Shown: positions 26,717 through 35,972, counted from the stretch's first letter. The stretch: 64,000 nucleotides of DNA from Virgibacillus siamensis (GCF_900162695.1 NZ_FUIH01000007.1:682001-746000); one strand, 5' to 3'. Notes: a model not told the origin generated them from the sequence alone. Program-made: numbers and translations.

Positions 26717-27392
26717 TGTGTTGTCATTGTTCCAATTATGCGATTCGAATTTTCCGACGGGTGCTTTCAGTCATTCATTCGGACTGGAAAGCTATATTCA
26801 GTCAGATAAGGTATGTGATCAGACAACATTTTCAGATTGGCTGGAGGTTTATCTGATGGAACAGTTAGTATATGCTGACGGGTTGGCAGCGAGAATTGTT
26901 TATGACGCTTTGGATGATGAAAGCCTCGATACCATCTGGAAAATGGATCGCTTATTGACAGTACAAAATATTGCACGGGAAACAAGGGAAGGTACCCAGC
27001 AGATGGGAAAACATATGGCGAAAATCGCGGAATCAATTTATGGTGCCCCAATGCTTTCCTTATATAAGGACCGAGTCAGGCAAAAGAAAGCATTTGGACA
27101 TTCAGCTATCGTGTTCACAATGGCTGGACATCATTTGAACGTTCCAAAACAAACAACCATTTTATATTATCTATATTCAACGATTGTCAATCTTGTACAA
27201 AACGCTGTGCGGGCTATTCCATTAGGTCAAACAGCCGGACAAAAAATTATTTATTCGTTTCGGCCAAAACTGCAGGCCGCAGTCAACAAAATTGAACAAT
27301 TGGACGAAATGGATTTCGGGGCAATATCGCCTGGAATAGAATTATCACAGATGCAACATGAGCGGGTGAATGTAAGAATTTTTATGTCTTAG
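26706..27392 (+). CDS. ureF: Urease accessory protein UreF
   Basis: A 228-residue all-helical protein with the family features LCDSNFPTGAFSHSFGLE near the N-terminus, RETREGTQQMGKH, and a C-terminal LSQMQHERVNVRIF. Its start overlaps the end of ureE by 11 nt. UreF binds UreD and the UreG GTPase and channels nickel to the apoenzyme. Confidence 0.95.
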   Translation: MDHNVLSLFQLCDSNFPTGAFSHSFGLESYIQSDKVCDQTTFSDWLEVYLMEQLVYADGLAARIVYDALDDESLDTIWKMDRLLTVQNIARETREGTQQMGKHMAKIAESIYGAPMLSLYKDRVRQKKAFGHSAIVFTMAGHHLNVPKQTTILYYLYSTIVNLVQNAVRAIPLGQTAGQKIIYSFRPKLQAAVNKIEQLDEMDFGAISPGIELSQMQHERVNVRIFMS

Positions 27393-27434
27393 TAAGTTAA
27401 ACGGTATAACTCTAATAAAAGGATGTGATTGATA

Positions 27435-28055
27435 ATGGAACCAATTAAGATAGGAATTGGAGGACCTGTGGGAGCGGGCAAAACAGAACTGGTGGAGAAA
27501 ATAACCCGTACATTGAATGAAGAAATCAGTATGGCGGTCATAACCAATGATATTTATACAAAGGAAGATGCTAAAATACTGAATGAAAATGGCGTTCTTC
27601 CAGAAAACAGAATCATTGGTGTGGAAACCGGCGGATGTCCGCATACTGCGATTCGTGAAGATGTGTCAATGAATTCCGAAGCGGTGGAAGAATTACAGGA
27701 TAGGCACCCTGATGTTGAGCTTATTTTTATCGAGAGCGGCGGGGATAATTTAGCGGCTACATTCAGTCCGGAGCTTGTTGATTTTTCAATTTATATTATT
27801 GATGTTGCCCAGGGCGAAAAAATTCCCCGAAAAGGCGGACAAGGGATGATAAAATCCGATTTGTTTATCATCAATAAGACTGACTTAGCCCCATTTGTCG
27901 GTGCCAACCTGGATGTTATGGAATCAGATACAAGAGTGTTTCGCGGAAATAAACCGTTTGTATTTACAAATTTAAAAGATAATACCGGTCTTAATGAAGT
28001 GGTTGATTGGATTAAGGACAATGCATTGCTGAGAGGTTTAGAACAAGATGTCTGA
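27435..28055 (+). CDS. ureG: Urease accessory GTPase UreG
   Basis: About 206 residues from ATG 27435 (a TTG 6 nt earlier is less likely). It is a SIMIBI-class GTPase with P-loop GGPVGAGKTE near residues 9-18, the metal-binding ETGGCPHTAIREDVS motif (CPH), IESGGDNLAATFSPEL, and guanine specificity NKTDL. GTP hydrolysis drives nickel insertion into urease. Confidence 0.96.
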   Translation: MEPIKIGIGGPVGAGKTELVEKITRTLNEEISMAVITNDIYTKEDAKILNENGVLPENRIIGVETGGCPHTAIREDVSMNSEAVEELQDRHPDVELIFIESGGDNLAATFSPELVDFSIYIIDVAQGEKIPRKGGQGMIKSDLFIINKTDLAPFVGANLDVMESDTRVFRGNKPFVFTNLKDNTGLNEVVDWIKDNALLRGLEQDV

Positions 28056-28872
28056 TTGGACAGGAATCCTTGAACTCGATGCAGAAAAACGTCACGGAAA
28101 AACAGTTACGAAAAACCTGTATTTTCAAGGCGCCTTTAAAATCATGCGACCCGTTTACCACCATAAATCCAGCCACCCCAGTTACTATGTTCTGAACCCG
28201 GGTGGCGGATATCTGGATGGTGACACATATCGGATGAGAATTGCACTTGGTGAAAAGGCTAAACTCACTTTAACAACTCAATCGGCCACAAAAATATATA
28301 AAACACCAAATAAACGTGCATACCAGGAGGCTGAATTTCATCTTGAAGAAGGAAGTTACCTGGAGTATCTTCCCGATCCTTTAATAGCATACAAGGATGC
28401 GCGATACTTGCAACGAAATATTTTTCATATGGCAAAAGGGGCAACATTGCTTTATTCTGATATTTTGACACCTGGATGGTCGCCGGATAGAAGTGATTTC
28501 AGTTATGATTCTTTGCGGCTGGTCAATGAATTTTATATGGTTGGGGAGCTTATCTCCTACGATCATATTAAATTGAATCCGGAAGAACAGCATATGAGCG
28601 GGATAGGTTTCATGGAAGGATATACGCACTTGGGATCTTTTATCGTAATAAGTGATAAGGTTGACTCCGAACTTGTTGATCAACTATATGAGATGCTGCA
28701 ACAGGAACCGGAAGATTTTAAGGCTGGAATCTCAGAACTCGCTGTTCCGGGCTTTACCATAAGGGTATTGGCAAACTCAACACAGATAATTGAGCGAATT
28801 ATTTCAAAAAGTCACCATATAATAAGTCAGGAATGGTTTCAAACTAAACCAAGTTTTCTAAGAAAATATTAA
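28048..28872 (+). CDS. ureD: Urease accessory protein UreD/UreH
   Basis: A 274-residue scaffold protein with the conserved LNPGGGYLDGDTYRM segment, TQSATKIYKTPNKRAYQ and YLPDPLIAYKDARY. It overlaps ureG by 8 nt. UreD contacts apo-urease and conducts nickel. It is the last urease gene; a hairpin follows at 28881-28911 before the transporter genes. Confidence 0.95.
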   Translation: MSDWTGILELDAEKRHGKTVTKNLYFQGAFKIMRPVYHHKSSHPSYYVLNPGGGYLDGDTYRMRIALGEKAKLTLTTQSATKIYKTPNKRAYQEAEFHLEEGSYLEYLPDPLIAYKDARYLQRNIFHMAKGATLLYSDILTPGWSPDRSDFSYDSLRLVNEFYMVGELISYDHIKLNPEEQHMSGIGFMEGYTHLGSFIVISDKVDSELVDQLYEMLQQEPEDFKAGISELAVPGFTIRVLANSTQIIERIISKSHHIISQEWFQTKPSFLRKY

Positions 28873-28880
28873 ACTGTTCA

Positions 28881-28911
28881 GCCCGGCAAACCATTGAAAG
28901 GATTGTCGGGC
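28881..28911 (+). terminator. Hairpin after ureD
   Basis: A 9-bp stem (28881-28889 with 28903-28911, one G-U pair) follows the last urease gene but has only ATTCTAAAG behind it, so it may attenuate rather than stop transcription into the nickel transporter genes. Confidence 0.5.
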
Positions 28912-28991
28912 ATTCTAAAGATGCCTTATTGAATATTTATATAATTTTTCACAACGTTTTTAGAAGATTGCAAGCAATGGGGGTTGAAAGA

Positions 28992-30590
28992 ATGAAACGT
29001 GGAATTATGCTTTTAATTATGTCTATTATGATGATCAGCACTTTATCTGCTTGTGCCGGAAAAGAAGATGACGGATCAAAATCTGCTTATAACGCGAAAG
29101 ATGAATTGATTTTGGCGATAGGCGGGGAACCGGAAAATGGGTTTGATCCGACAACAGGATGGGGCAGATATGGATCACCGCTTTTCCAAAGTACATTGTT
29201 GACGTACGATAAAAATTTTAATATCAACAAGGACTTGGCTGTTCGTTACAATGTCAGTAACAATGGATTGGAATGGACGGTGAAGATCCGGGATGATGTG
29301 AAGTTTTCGGATGGTAAACCTCTTACAGTAAAAGATGTCGTTTTTACATATAGAACAGCTAAAACGAGTAATTCTGTAATTGATTTGACGAATGTGAAGC
29401 ATATCGGGAAAACAGGTCCGCAAACGGTCAAATTCACGTTGAAACAGCCGGACTCCACTTTTATTTATCACCTAACAACCATTGGGATTGTACCGGAACA
29501 TGCATATAGTGACACGTATAATGAGCATCCGATTGGATCGGGACCGTATCAATTAGTGCAATGGAACAAAGGCCAGCAGCTGATTGTAAAAGCAAATCCA
29601 TATTATTACGGGGAAAAGCCTTATTTCAAAAAACTTACTTTCTTATTTTTATCACAGGATGCGGCCTTTGCGGCAGCAAAGGCCGGTAAGGTTGATGTTG
29701 TGTCGGTGCCTCCAGTATTTGCAAAAGAAAATGTACAGGGAATGCGTCTTGTTGAATTGAAAAGTGTTGATAACCGGGGTATCATGCTCCCTTTTGTACC
29801 TGATAAAGGAAAAACGATTGATGGGGCGCCAATTGGCAATGATGTTACCGCCAATCGGGCAATCCGTAAGGCTTTAAATATTGCCGCAGACAGACAGGCA
29901 TTGGCAAATGGGGTATTGGAAGGATATGGCACACCAGCTTATACAGTTGCAGACCATTTACCATGGTGGAATCCAAAAACGGAAATTGCCGGTGGGAACA
30001 TACAAAAAGCAAAGGCGATTCTCGAAGATGCCGGATGGAAGGTCAATGATGATGGGGTGCGGGAAAAAAATGGACTTAAAGCTAAGTTCACATTATATTA
30101 CCCTACAGGTGATCAAATCCGGCAATCCCTGTCAATCGCTTTTGCGGATATGATGAAACCTTTGGGAATTCAAATCGAAACAAAAGGGAAAAGCTGGAAT
30201 GAATTAGAAAACGTAATGCATGCCAATCCTGTCATGATGGGCTGGGGAAGTCATAATCCTTTGGAAATATATAACTTGTTCAGCAGTAAAACGAAGGGCA
30301 AAGGTTTTTATAATGCAAATTATTACTCCAACCCTGTGGTGGATACTTATTTGAATAAAGCCATGCATGCAACAACACAAAAAGAGGCAAACAAGTATTG
30401 GAAAAAGGCACAATGGGATGGAGATACTGGTTTTTCTGCCAAGGGAGATGCCCCGTGGGTTTGGCTGGTGAATCTAAAACATCTTTATTTCGTAAGTGAA
30501 GACCTGGTAATCGGTGAACAAAAAATTCAGCCTCATGCACATGGTTGGCCAGTAACAGAATTTGTTGAATCATGGCATTGGAAAAGATAG
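28992..30590 (+). CDS. nikA: Nickel/peptide-type ABC transporter substrate-binding lipoprotein
   Basis: About 532 residues from ATG 28992 (GGGGG ribosome site about 8 nt upstream). The lipobox LSAC is followed by an SBP_bac_5 (DppA/NikA) domain, with the signature LEWTVKIRDDVKFSDGKPLTVKDVVFTYRTAK. Nickel-binding NikA proteins belong to this family. The direct position after a full urease operon and the absence of peptidase genes favour nickel or a nickel-metallophore over peptides, but specificity is an inference. It is anchored at the outer membrane face. Confidence 0.85.
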   Translation: MKRGIMLLIMSIMMISTLSACAGKEDDGSKSAYNAKDELILAIGGEPENGFDPTTGWGRYGSPLFQSTLLTYDKNFNINKDLAVRYNVSNNGLEWTVKIRDDVKFSDGKPLTVKDVVFTYRTAKTSNSVIDLTNVKHIGKTGPQTVKFTLKQPDSTFIYHLTTIGIVPEHAYSDTYNEHPIGSGPYQLVQWNKGQQLIVKANPYYYGEKPYFKKLTFLFLSQDAAFAAAKAGKVDVVSVPPVFAKENVQGMRLVELKSVDNRGIMLPFVPDKGKTIDGAPIGNDVTANRAIRKALNIAADRQALANGVLEGYGTPAYTVADHLPWWNPKTEIAGGNIQKAKAILEDAGWKVNDDGVREKNGLKAKFTLYYPTGDQIRQSLSIAFADMMKPLGIQIETKGKSWNELENVMHANPVMMGWGSHNPLEIYNLFSSKTKGKGFYNANYYSNPVVDTYLNKAMHATTQKEANKYWKKAQWDGDTGFSAKGDAPWVWLVNLKHLYFVSEDLVIGEQKIQPHAHGWPVTEFVESWHWKR

Positions 30591-30610
30591 AAAGTAGGCA
30601 GGAAATTGCA

Positions 30611-31597
30611 ATGAAACAAATCATAATGTACGTCCTGAAAAAATCTGTGAAACTAGTAACATTACTTATTACAATCAGTATATTATCTTTTATGCTTGTA
30701 AGTTATTCACCAATCGATCCAATCCGAGCTTATATCGGGGCGGATATAACGAAGGTGAGTCCGGAGCAAAGAGAAAATATTGCTGAATACTGGGGTCTGG
30801 ATGAATCCAAGCCGAAGCAGTTTATAAACTGGGCGAGTGCTGTTCTGCACGGCAATCTTGGAACGTCTGTCATATATCGTGATTCTGTAGCAGAAATCAT
30901 TGCGGAACGCTTCCTTGCATCCTTGGCATTGATGGGAGCTGCCTGGTTTTTGTCAGGTGTCATCGGGTTTTTACTGGGTATAATTGCAGGTATGCGTGAG
31001 GGGACAATAATAGATCGAATCATCAAGGGATACTGTTTCACACTTGCTTCGACACCGGCATTTTGGTTAGGTTTGTTGTTTTTAATGCTTTTCTCGGTAT
31101 GGCTTGGCTGGTTTCCAGTTGGGCTGGCATCTCCAGCCGGTATCGTAACGGAAGATGTAACATTAATAGAGCGTGCCAGACATATAGTTTTGCCTGCCTT
31201 GACTTTGAGTATTGTTGGTGTTGCAAATGTAGCACTGCACACAAGACAAAAATTGGTTGATGTGCTTAATAGTGAGTTTGCCCGATTTGCCAAAGCAAAA
31301 GGAGAACGAGGGTTTTCACTGCTTTGGCGTCATGGGCTGCGAAATATTTCACTGCCGGCAATCTCGCTTCACTTCGCCTCTTTCGGAGAACTGTTTGGAG
31401 GTGCAGTGCTGGCAGAGCAGGTATTTTCCTATCCTGGTCTAGGTCAAGCTGCGGTACAAGCTGGTTTGGGCGGTGACGTGCCGCTCCTGTTAGGTATTAC
31501 TCTATTTAGTGCGCTGTTTATTTTCGTTGGTAATCTGATTGCTGATTTATTGTATCAGGTGATCGATCCGCGGATTAGAAGGGAAGGATTCCAATGA
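30611..31597 (+). CDS. nikB: Nickel/peptide ABC transporter permease (NikB-like)
   Basis: A 328-residue permease from ATG 30611. It has six membrane helices, the N-terminal DppB/NikB region (FMLVSYSPIDPIRAYIG), the cytoplasmic EAA-type loop (SEFARFAKAKGERGFSLLWRHGLRN) and the C-terminal EQVFSYPGLGQAA motif. It overlaps nikC by ATGA at 31594-31597 and forms the transmembrane pore with NikC. Confidence 0.87.
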   Translation: MKQIIMYVLKKSVKLVTLLITISILSFMLVSYSPIDPIRAYIGADITKVSPEQRENIAEYWGLDESKPKQFINWASAVLHGNLGTSVIYRDSVAEIIAERFLASLALMGAAWFLSGVIGFLLGIIAGMREGTIIDRIIKGYCFTLASTPAFWLGLLFLMLFSVWLGWFPVGLASPAGIVTEDVTLIERARHIVLPALTLSIVGVANVALHTRQKLVDVLNSEFARFAKAKGERGFSLLWRHGLRNISLPAISLHFASFGELFGGAVLAEQVFSYPGLGQAAVQAGLGGDVPLLLGITLFSALFIFVGNLIADLLYQVIDPRIRREGFQ

Positions 31598-32460
31598 TCG
31601 ATCGAGCAACCATAAAAACAGAATCAATCAAGCGCATCAGCAGACTCAATCCCCAAAAAAAAGCTGCAGCAACTATTGTAATTGCAATACTCTTGTTAGC
31701 GGTGATGGTTGCATTTGGAATGTTTGTTGGGCCGGAAAATCAGGGAGTGAATTTTCAAATTAAAAATAATGAACCGTCGTTTTCCCATCCTTTTGGAACG
31801 GATTGGCTGGGCAGGGACATGCTTATACGGACGGTAAAAGGACTTACACTTAGTCTTGGTGTTGGGATATTGGCTGCATCCATAAGCGCGGTTATTGCAT
31901 TGGTCTTAAGTCTGCTTGCTGCCTCGAATAAAATGATGGATTCGATGGTGACGTGGCTCATCGATCTATTTCTTGGAGTACCGCATATTGTGATCCTAAT
32001 ATTAATTTCGTTTTCCGTTGGCGGGGGGTTTAAAGGGGTTGTTATTGGTATTGCATTAACCCATTGGCCAAGCTTGACCCGCTTACTTCGCGCAGAGGTT
32101 CTCCAAATAAAAAACACGGAGTATGTGGCTGTTTCCAAAAGTTTTGGGAAATCGCGTTTTTGGATTGCTGTACATCATGTGCTGCCACATTTAATTCCTC
32201 AACTTGTAGTAGGCTTTATTCTGCTGTTCCCACATGCCATTTTACATGAAGCGGCGATTACCTTTCTGGGATTTGGATTGTCATCCGAACAACCGGCAAT
32301 TGGTATCATTTTATCTGAATCAATGCGGTATTTATCCACTGGTATGTGGTGGTTGGCATTCTTTCCGGGCTTATCGTTATTGGTAATGGTTGGAATTTTC
32401 GATATGCTGGGGCGAAATGTGCGGAAATTGCTGGATCCCTTCAATGGCCAACAAATCTAA
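31594..32460 (+). CDS. nikC: Nickel/peptide ABC transporter permease (NikC-like)
   Basis: A 288-residue permease with an N-terminal extension, a first helix, the HPFGTDWLGRDML motif typical of DppC/NikC, and the EAA loop EYVAVSKSFGKSRFWIAVHHVLPHL. The pattern HEAAITFLGFGLSSEQPAIGI near the C-terminus is also diagnostic. Coupled with nikB. Confidence 0.88.
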   Translation: MIDRATIKTESIKRISRLNPQKKAAATIVIAILLLAVMVAFGMFVGPENQGVNFQIKNNEPSFSHPFGTDWLGRDMLIRTVKGLTLSLGVGILAASISAVIALVLSLLAASNKMMDSMVTWLIDLFLGVPHIVILILISFSVGGGFKGVVIGIALTHWPSLTRLLRAEVLQIKNTEYVAVSKSFGKSRFWIAVHHVLPHLIPQLVVGFILLFPHAILHEAAITFLGFGLSSEQPAIGIILSESMRYLSTGMWWLAFFPGLSLLVMVGIFDMLGRNVRKLLDPFNGQQI

Positions 32461-32473
32461 AGGAGTTGAAATA

Positions 32474-33442
32474 ATGACGACTGCACAAAATAAATACAAG
32501 CAAGCTTATACGCATAAGGTGCATCCGCTCTTTGAGGTGAAAAACCTTTCCCTCTCATTCCGGCAATATCAGAAAGGGTTGAAGGAATCAGACATTGACG
32601 TAATCACCAACTTTGATTTATCAATTAATGAGGGGGAAATTGTTGCGATTGTTGGTGCCAGCGGTTCCGGAAAAAGTTTATTGGCAGATGCAGTTTTAGG
32701 TATACTTCCGGAAAATGCAAAAGTGAATGGTACGATAAATTTTAATGGAGAAAAACTTTCGGAGGAACAACAAATTCGTTTGCGCGGCCATGCTATTTCA
32801 CTGATTCCCCAATCCATAAATGCGCTTGACCCGTTAATGAAAACAGGTAAACAGGTGCAATCTGTCATCAAAAGCAAGGATAAAAAGGCAATTCAAGAAC
32901 AGGCTTTTCAGCAAGTTGGTTTATCTCCGGAAACCGGGGAACGTTTTCCGTTTGAATTATCCGGCGGCATGGCAAGAAGAGTATTGGTATCGATGGCGAT
33001 GGTGAGTGATGCAAAGCTGGTTATAGCTGATGAACCTACACCCGGATTGGATGAATATGCACGTGGGGAAACAATCCGGCTCATCAAGCAGCTGGCTGAT
33101 CAGGGGAAGGGTATTATGTTTATTACGCATGATATTGATGCCGCTTTGCAAATTGCGGATAAAATTGCTGTTTTCTATGCAGGACAAACAGTTGAGATAG
33201 CAAATGCCAAAGATTTCAGTGGACAAGGAGAAAACTTAAGACATCCATATACGAAGGCATTATGGAATGCGTTACCGCAAAATGATTTTATCCCCCTTAA
33301 GGGAAACCAGCCATTGCCGGATGAAAGGATACCGGGATGTGTTTTTGAACCAAGATGTCCCATTGCAACAAACCGCTGCAAACAAAAAAGACCCGAGCTT
33401 TTAAATGTAAAAGATGGGATGGTAAGGTGTTTTTATGCTTGA
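32474..33442 (+). CDS. nikD: Nickel/peptide ABC transporter ATP-binding protein (NikD-like)
   Basis: About 322 residues from ATG 32474 (AAGGAG upstream); a longer frame overlapping nikC is not used. It has Walker A GASGSGKSL, signature LSGGMARR, Walker B LVIADEPTPGLD and THD. The C-terminal extension with CVFEPRCPIATNRCK is the Cys-containing oligopeptide/dipeptide-ATPase tail. It pairs with the short NikE protein. Confidence 0.88.
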   Translation: MTTAQNKYKQAYTHKVHPLFEVKNLSLSFRQYQKGLKESDIDVITNFDLSINEGEIVAIVGASGSGKSLLADAVLGILPENAKVNGTINFNGEKLSEEQQIRLRGHAISLIPQSINALDPLMKTGKQVQSVIKSKDKKAIQEQAFQQVGLSPETGERFPFELSGGMARRVLVSMAMVSDAKLVIADEPTPGLDEYARGETIRLIKQLADQGKGIMFITHDIDAALQIADKIAVFYAGQTVEIANAKDFSGQGENLRHPYTKALWNALPQNDFIPLKGNQPLPDERIPGCVFEPRCPIATNRCKQKRPELLNVKDGMVRCFYA

Positions 33443-34046
33443 AGTAAAAGGAATCAGCTACCGCTATGATAACGATTCTGCCTTATTCAATCAAATTCAT
33501 ATCAACATTAACCCTGGCGAAATAGTTGGCTTATATGGAAAAAGCGGTTCAGGGAAAACGACGATGGCGAAAATAATTGCCGGTTATTTTAAACCTGATA
33601 AAGGTTATATAAAGGCAGATGATAAGCATTATCCGATTAAAGGACCTCAGCCTGTGCAATTAGTGTGGCAGCATCCGGAAAGAGCAGTCAATCCGAGATG
33701 GCGAATTAAAAAGATACTTTTCGAAGCGGGTCAGCCAAGTCCCGAATTATTAAACGATTTGGGGATTAGTCAAGCCTGGTTAAACCGCTTTCCGAGTGAA
33801 CTTTCGGGCGATGAATTGCAACGCATCTGCCTTGCGCGTGCACTGTGCTCAAAAACAAAATACTTGATAGCTGATGAAATGACCACGATGCTGGATGCAA
33901 CGACACAAGCACATATATGGAATGTCATACACCGATTGGCAAAGCAGCATAACCTTGGTATACTTGCAATCAGTCATGAACTGCACCTATTGAGACGGGT
34001 AAGCAGCCGTGTTATCAATTTTGATGAACTTGTAAGAAAGCCGTGA
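33435..34046 (+). CDS. nikE: Short nickel/peptide ABC transporter ATP-binding protein (NikE-like)
   Basis: A 203-residue ATPase with Walker A GKSGSGKTT, Q-loop LVWQHPERAVNP, Walker B YLIADEMT and SHE. The signature reads LSGDELQR instead of LSGGxxQR, and the Walker B catalytic Glu is kept. It is about 60 residues shorter than usual NikE/DppF proteins and lacks the C-terminal Cys-rich tail. It overlaps nikD by 8 nt, so the two likely form a heterodimer. Confidence 0.85.
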   Translation: MLEVKGISYRYDNDSALFNQIHININPGEIVGLYGKSGSGKTTMAKIIAGYFKPDKGYIKADDKHYPIKGPQPVQLVWQHPERAVNPRWRIKKILFEAGQPSPELLNDLGISQAWLNRFPSELSGDELQRICLARALCSKTKYLIADEMTTMLDATTQAHIWNVIHRLAKQHNLGILAISHELHLLRRVSSRVINFDELVRKP

Positions 34047-34106
34047 ATAGGAATACGTATTTTAGGGTAAAGCAATAAGTAAATCAGACTTGTGAGGTGT
34101 ATTTTG

Positions 34107-34541
34107 ATGGATAATTTTGAGGTCAAAAAAGTATATGAGAAACGGACATATGAACGTCATCGTTTTAGTTTTTCATTGAACGGCAAAGAGTTTAAAGGCA
34201 ACTTTCATGAAAATGGAATCCAATGGCTGCATCCCCACCCCAAACAAGATGTTGATGCGGATCATTTGGAATGGATCGAGGGTGAAATTTACCGATTAGT
34301 TGGTGAAGATGACACTCTGGATGAAGTTGATGATATTGAGGTAAAACCATTTCTGGCAGATCAATCACATGAAGCACATCAATTCAAATTAAAAATCGAT
34401 GATGAAGAATTTAAAGGTATTATCCGTAATGGGAACTTGGAATGGTTCCACCCGAAACCAAGACGTAAGGTGAAGGATGAAAAAGTGGAAAAGGCGGAGA
34501 AGAGAATACATGAAAAGGTCAAAGAACAGAAAGAGGGATAA
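34107..34541 (+). CDS. Uncharacterised acidic protein with internal duplication
   Basis: About 144 residues from ATG 34107 (GAGGTG upstream). I recognise no family. Two similar segments are visible: HRFSFSLNGKEFKGNFHENG, continuing IQWLHPHP, at roughly 18-45, and HQFKLKIDDEEFKGIIRNGN, continuing LEWFHPKP, at roughly 92-119. Both have the form H-x-F-x(6)-EFKG-x(6)-W-(L/F)-HP-x-P. A charged Lys/Glu helix ends the protein. It is soluble, with no signal. It follows nikE by 60 nt but ends at its own terminator, so it may be part of the same transcript. Confidence 0.75.
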   Translation: MDNFEVKKVYEKRTYERHRFSFSLNGKEFKGNFHENGIQWLHPHPKQDVDADHLEWIEGEIYRLVGEDDTLDEVDDIEVKPFLADQSHEAHQFKLKIDDEEFKGIIRNGNLEWFHPKPRRKVKDEKVEKAEKRIHEKVKEQKEG

Positions 34542-34552
34542 GGCGAAAGTCT

Positions 34553-34594
34553 GTGAGCGTGCACTTTTTATCAGGTACAACGCTCACTATTTTT
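34553..34594 (+). terminator. Intrinsic terminator
   Basis: GTGAGCG (34553-34559) pairs with CGCTCAC (34581-34587) with additional GCAC/GTAC pairing inside, followed by TATTTTTT. It ends the 34107-34541 gene and overlaps the stop of the convergent EamA gene. Confidence 0.8.
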
Positions 34595-35489
34595 TATGGC
34601 CCGTCAATTTTTGTTTTGCCTTAAATTGCTTTCGCTGATAAGTGGAAAAGATAACTCCGCCCACAATAAACAGTGACCCTGTTATCTCTATCCCGGTAAT
34701 TGGCTTGGCAAGCAATATGAATCCCGCAATCATTGCCACAAAAGGTTCCAAATTGGACAATACAGACGCTTTTGAAGCATCAACATAGCGAATGTTGCTA
34801 TTCCAAACAAGCGTAGCTATACCGTGGACGGTAACAGCAGTTCCGATGAGCAGCCCCCAATCAAAAACGGTATTGCCGATCCGCAGTGGGTTGTCCAGTA
34901 TAAAGACAAACGGAACAGACACAATAAATCCAACGATATTTGAATAAAGGGTTATCGTCAGCGGGTCCATTCGTTTGGAAAGCGATCTTGTCATAATAAT
35001 CATAATGGCGAATGTCACCATTGTCAGAACAATCCATAACAACCCTTTATCAATATATAGAGAGGATAAGCTTCCCTTCGTGACAACAAGGTAGATTCCG
35101 ATGATTGCAAAAACGGATCCTGCCAGCATACGTATTGTTAATTTTTCTTTCAGGAATATGGCAGCTAAAAAACCGGTCAGAATCGGAGCGGTTGCCAGTA
35201 CGAGAGCAGATGTTGTTGGATCGGCTGTTTCCAGTCCAACAAAAAAAGACCATTGATTAATGAATACACCAATAATCCCCAAAATGATAACTGCAAGCCA
35301 ATCTGCTTTATTCAATCGTTTTACATGTTTTTTAAAGCAGGATATACCCGCCAATAATAACACGATAAAGAAAAGCCTTAATGATGTCAGCAGAGTCGGC
35401 GAGAAGTCCTGAACCAGGATTTTTCCAAACACAAAATTGCTTCCCCAAACGATGACACAAAACGTCAGCCAAGAATACGCTTTTAACAT
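34587..35489 (-). CDS. EamA/DMT-family transporter
   Basis: A 300-residue protein with ten membrane helices arranged as two EamA repeats; ADPTTSALVLATAPILTGF in the first half and the paralogous KASVLSNLEPFVAMIAGFILL in the second are the usual signatures. DMT exporters move amino acids, metabolites or drugs; the substrate is not predictable. A lone gene with a promoter presumably in the 35490-35560 gap. Confidence 0.88.
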   Translation of the reverse strand: MLKAYSWLTFCVIVWGSNFVFGKILVQDFSPTLLTSLRLFFIVLLLAGISCFKKHVKRLNKADWLAVIILGIIGVFINQWSFFVGLETADPTTSALVLATAPILTGFLAAIFLKEKLTIRMLAGSVFAIIGIYLVVTKGSLSSLYIDKGLLWIVLTMVTFAIMIIMTRSLSKRMDPLTITLYSNIVGFIVSVPFVFILDNPLRIGNTVFDWGLLIGTAVTVHGIATLVWNSNIRYVDASKASVLSNLEPFVAMIAGFILLAKPITGIEITGSLFIVGGVIFSTYQRKQFKAKQKLTGHKK

Positions 35490-35562
35490 TTATAATACGG
35501 TCTCCTTACTTCATATAACAACTTTTATATTGTAAACCTTTCGATATGTTCTGTATACCTTT

Positions 35563-35892
35563 TTGCCCGGAAAAATCATGGATCCATGGTATTCACTAGG
35601 TGACGGCAATTTAATGCACGTGACCGAAATAGGATTGCATGCCTGTCACATGACAGATTATGATCACATCGTTAAGGCACTTGACATGATTACTGTAAAT
35701 GGAGCAAAAACACTGGGCATTACTGCGGATTATGGTGTAAAAGAAGGTAATACAGCAAATTTGATTGTCATTGATTCTGATTCAGAGTATGAGGCAATTC
35801 GTACGCAGGCACCTGTACTTTATTCAATCCGGAATGGGGAAATCATCGTACAAACAAAACCTTCCGAGACGACGATGAACATCTCCTTGTAA
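35563..35892 (+). pseudogene. 3' remnant of a cytosine deaminase (codA) gene
   Basis: Only the last ~105 residues of the amidohydrolase are left, from DPWYSLGDGNLMHVTEIGLHACHM through TLGITADYGVKEGNTANLIVI to the C-terminus, matching the end of CodA-type cytosine deaminases (E. coli enzyme about 427 residues). The upstream ~320 residues, including the metal-binding HxH region, are missing; the frame closes with a stop at 35533-35535, and no start with a ribosome site is seen. It is a decayed fragment, probably left by a deletion whose other end is the EamA promoter region. Confidence 0.85.
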
Positions 35893-35923
35893 TCGGTGGA
35901 GCTTAGAGGTTATTAATATTTTT

Positions 35924-35966
35924 GCCGGGAGAACTTGGTGATTGCCTAAAAAGCGTTTTCTCCCGG
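35924..35966. terminator. Hairpin between codA remnant and terC-like gene
   Basis: A 9-bp stem CCGGGAGAA/TTCTCCCGG (35925-35933 with 35958-35966) in the convergent gap. No clear T tract after the plus-strand arm except TATCATTTATTTT. Confidence 0.55.
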
Positions 35967-35972
35967 TATCAT

